Below, in pieces: positions 5,731 to 7,051 of a DNA stretch of 7,051 nt. The stretch is from an uncultured Lachnospiraceae bacterium. Its GTDB lineage: Bacteria; Bacillota; Clostridia; Lachnospirales; Lachnospiraceae. The stretch's first letter is position 1. Every line of letters begins with the position of its first letter. The notes below the pieces were generated by a model that saw only the letters and a list, made by a program, of their open reading frames with translations, had not been told where the DNA came from and did no database searches. The DNA lies in contig CACXEL010000225.1 in assembly GCA_902766655.1 (NCBI GenBank), positions 1 through 7,051 on the forward strand, written 5' to 3'. Both the position numbers and the translations under genes were made by a program.

Positions 5731-7051
5731 GCAAGCTTTATTTTATCACCGGCAGTCAGGATCTCTACGGCGAGGAGTGCCTTGCCCAGGTCGCGGCGGA
5801 CACCGCGGAGATGGTCGCATTTTTGAATGAGAAGATCGGGGACGTGGTCACCGTCGAGCAGCTCGCCACCGTCGAGACCTCCGACAACTGCGTCGAGGAC
5901 ATGAAGAAGGTCATGGCCGATGACGACTGCGTCGGCGTCATCACCTGGATGCACACCTTCTCCCCGGCCAAGATGTGGATCAAGGGTCTGCAGAGACTCC
6001 AGAAGCCGCTGCTCCACCTCCACACCCAGTTCAACGAGAAGCTGCCCTACGACACCATCGACATGGACTTCATGAACCTCAACCAGGCTGCCCACGGCGA
6101 CCGCGAGTATGGCTTCATCCTGGCCAAGCTGAACATTCCTCACGAGGTCGTGGCCGGCTACTACAAGCATGACCATGTCATCGCCAAGATCCGTCAGTTC
6201 GCCCAGGTCGCCAAGGCCATCGCCTTGTCCAAGAACCTGACCATCGCTACCTTCGGCAACAACATGCGCGACGTGGCCGTCACCGACGGCAACCGCCTCG
6301 AGTGCCAGATCAAGTACGGATGGGAAGTCAAGTACTGGGGCATCGGCGAGATCGTCAAACTGGCCGCCGAGGCCACCGAGGCTGAAGTCGATGCCAAGAT
6401 GGACGAGTACCTCTCCAAGTACACCATGGCCACCGACAACGTCGCCGCCGTCCGCGAGCAGGCCAGGTACGAGGTGGGCTTTGACAAGTTCCTCGCCGCC
6501 AACAAGTGCTGCGCCTTCACCGACACCTTCCAGGACCTCCACAACATGAACCAGCTGCCCGGCATCGCTGCCCAGAACCTCATGGCCAAGGGTGTGGGCT
6601 TCGGCCCCGAGGGCGACTACAAGATTGCCGCTTTCTCCGCCGTTCTCATGAAGATGGCCGAGGGCCGCGAGGGCGCCACCGGCTTCATCGAGGACTACAC
6701 CTACGACCTGACTCCCGGCCAGGAGCTGGAGCTCGCCTCCCATATGCTGGAGGTCCCGGCCTCCTTCGCCGCCAACAAGCCTGAGATCCAGGTCCATCAT
6801 CTGGGGATCGGCGGCAAGGCCGACCCGGCCCGTCTGGTCTTCGACGGCGTGACCGGAGACGGCATCCAGGTCACCCTGATCGACCTCGGCGACCATTTCC
6901 GAATCATCTGCGCCGACATTGAGCTGGTCAGGCAGCCGGCCCCCATGCCCAAGCTTCCGGTCGCCCGCATCATGTATCGCCATAAGCCCAACTTCGAGAT
7001 CGGCACGGCTGCCTGGTGCTATGCCGGCGGCGCCCACCACAGCGTTGTCTC
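5727..7051 (+). CDS. araA: L-arabinose isomerase, 5' part (3' end outside window)
   Basis: Cytosolic metal-dependent (usually Mn2+) isomerase converting L-arabinose to L-ribulose, the first step of the route to xylulose 5-phosphate. The frame is open to the window end: 441 codons of a family length near 500. The N-terminus KLYFITGSQDLYG is typical. The four metal and active-site residues of E. coli AraA (Glu306, Glu333, His350, His450) correspond to Glu295 in GPEGDYK, Glu322 in IEDYTY, His339 in SHMLEV and His438 in GGAHHS, with nearly identical spacing. HLGIGGKADPARLVF and LPKLPVA are further family signatures. The catalytic set is complete, so the enzyme should be active. Codons mostly end in C or G, with Arg mainly CGC, unlike pth, which may reflect high expression. 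It is a separate transcription unit behind a terminator; araB or araD may follow but are not visible. Confidence 0.96.
   Translation, partial: MSKLYFITGSQDLYGEECLAQVAADTAEMVAFLNEKIGDVVTVEQLATVETSDNCVEDMKKVMADDDCVGVITWMHTFSPAKMWIKGLQRLQKPLLHLHTQFNEKLPYDTIDMDFMNLNQAAHGDREYGFILAKLNIPHEVVAGYYKHDHVIAKIRQFAQVAKAIALSKNLTIATFGNNMRDVAVTDGNRLECQIKYGWEVKYWGIGEIVKLAAEATEAEVDAKMDEYLSKYTMATDNVAAVREQARYEVGFDKFLAANKCCAFTDTFQDLHNMNQLPGIAAQNLMAKGVGFGPEGDYKIAAFSAVLMKMAEGREGATGFIEDYTYDLTPGQELELASHMLEVPASFAANKPEIQVHHLGIGGKADPARLVFDGVTGDGIQVTLIDLGDHFRIICADIELVRQPAPMPKLPVARIMYRHKPNFEIGTAAWCYAGGAHHSVV

Noticed and set aside
5637..7040. 467-codon antisense open frame over araA
   Set aside because: It is opposite a clear araA with an intact catalytic set. 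The frame is open because most araA codons end in C or G. No ribosome binding site or domain supports it.

Overview
This window looks like ordinary chromosome from a GC-rich member of the Clostridia, most likely a Lachnospiraceae-type Firmicute. The evidence is the gene order pth, mfd, PrsA/SurA-like lipoprotein, the strong AGGAGG-type ribosome binding sites, the style of the Mfd protein, and a Gram-positive type lipoprotein foldase. The family-level assignment is inference. All genes are on the + strand. I see no mobile element, CRISPR array, tRNA, rRNA or defence system, and no obvious new multi-gene system. The unusual material is inside the foldase gene, inside mfd, and in the araA upstream region.

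Layout. 1-420 is the 3' part of pth (peptidyl-tRNA hydrolase), cut by the window edge. 413-3751 is a complete mfd (transcription-repair coupling factor, 1112 residues) that overlaps pth by 8 nt. After a 158-nt gap with no convincing terminator comes 3910-5217, a 435-residue lipoprotein of the PrsA/SurA foldase type. It carries an acidic Ala/Glu/Asp insertion in the parvulin-like domain and an acidic tail; both contain 30-nt (10-residue) tandem repeats. A strong intrinsic terminator (5294-5340) closes this unit. A 509-nt intergenic region (5218-5726) then shows a GC-rich hairpin-bearing half followed by an AT-rich half with a candidate promoter and possible operator sites. 5727-7051 is the start of araA (L-arabinose isomerase), cut by the window end after 441 codons.

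How the genes relate. Pth recycles peptidyl-tRNA, Mfd removes stalled RNA polymerase and recruits repair, and the lipoprotein probably helps fold exported proteins. They form a housekeeping cluster rather than one pathway. araA is a separate catabolic transcription unit that converts L-arabinose to L-ribulose and is likely controlled by sugar supply.

Main points for a second look: an abrupt change in arginine codon choice inside mfd near 2640; the two 30-nt repeat arrays in the foldase gene; loss of recognisable parvulin active-site residues; two TGTACA cores 39 nt apart beside the araA promoter; a 15-codon leader ORF whose stop overlaps the araA start; and a non-standard GGQKG motif in Pth.
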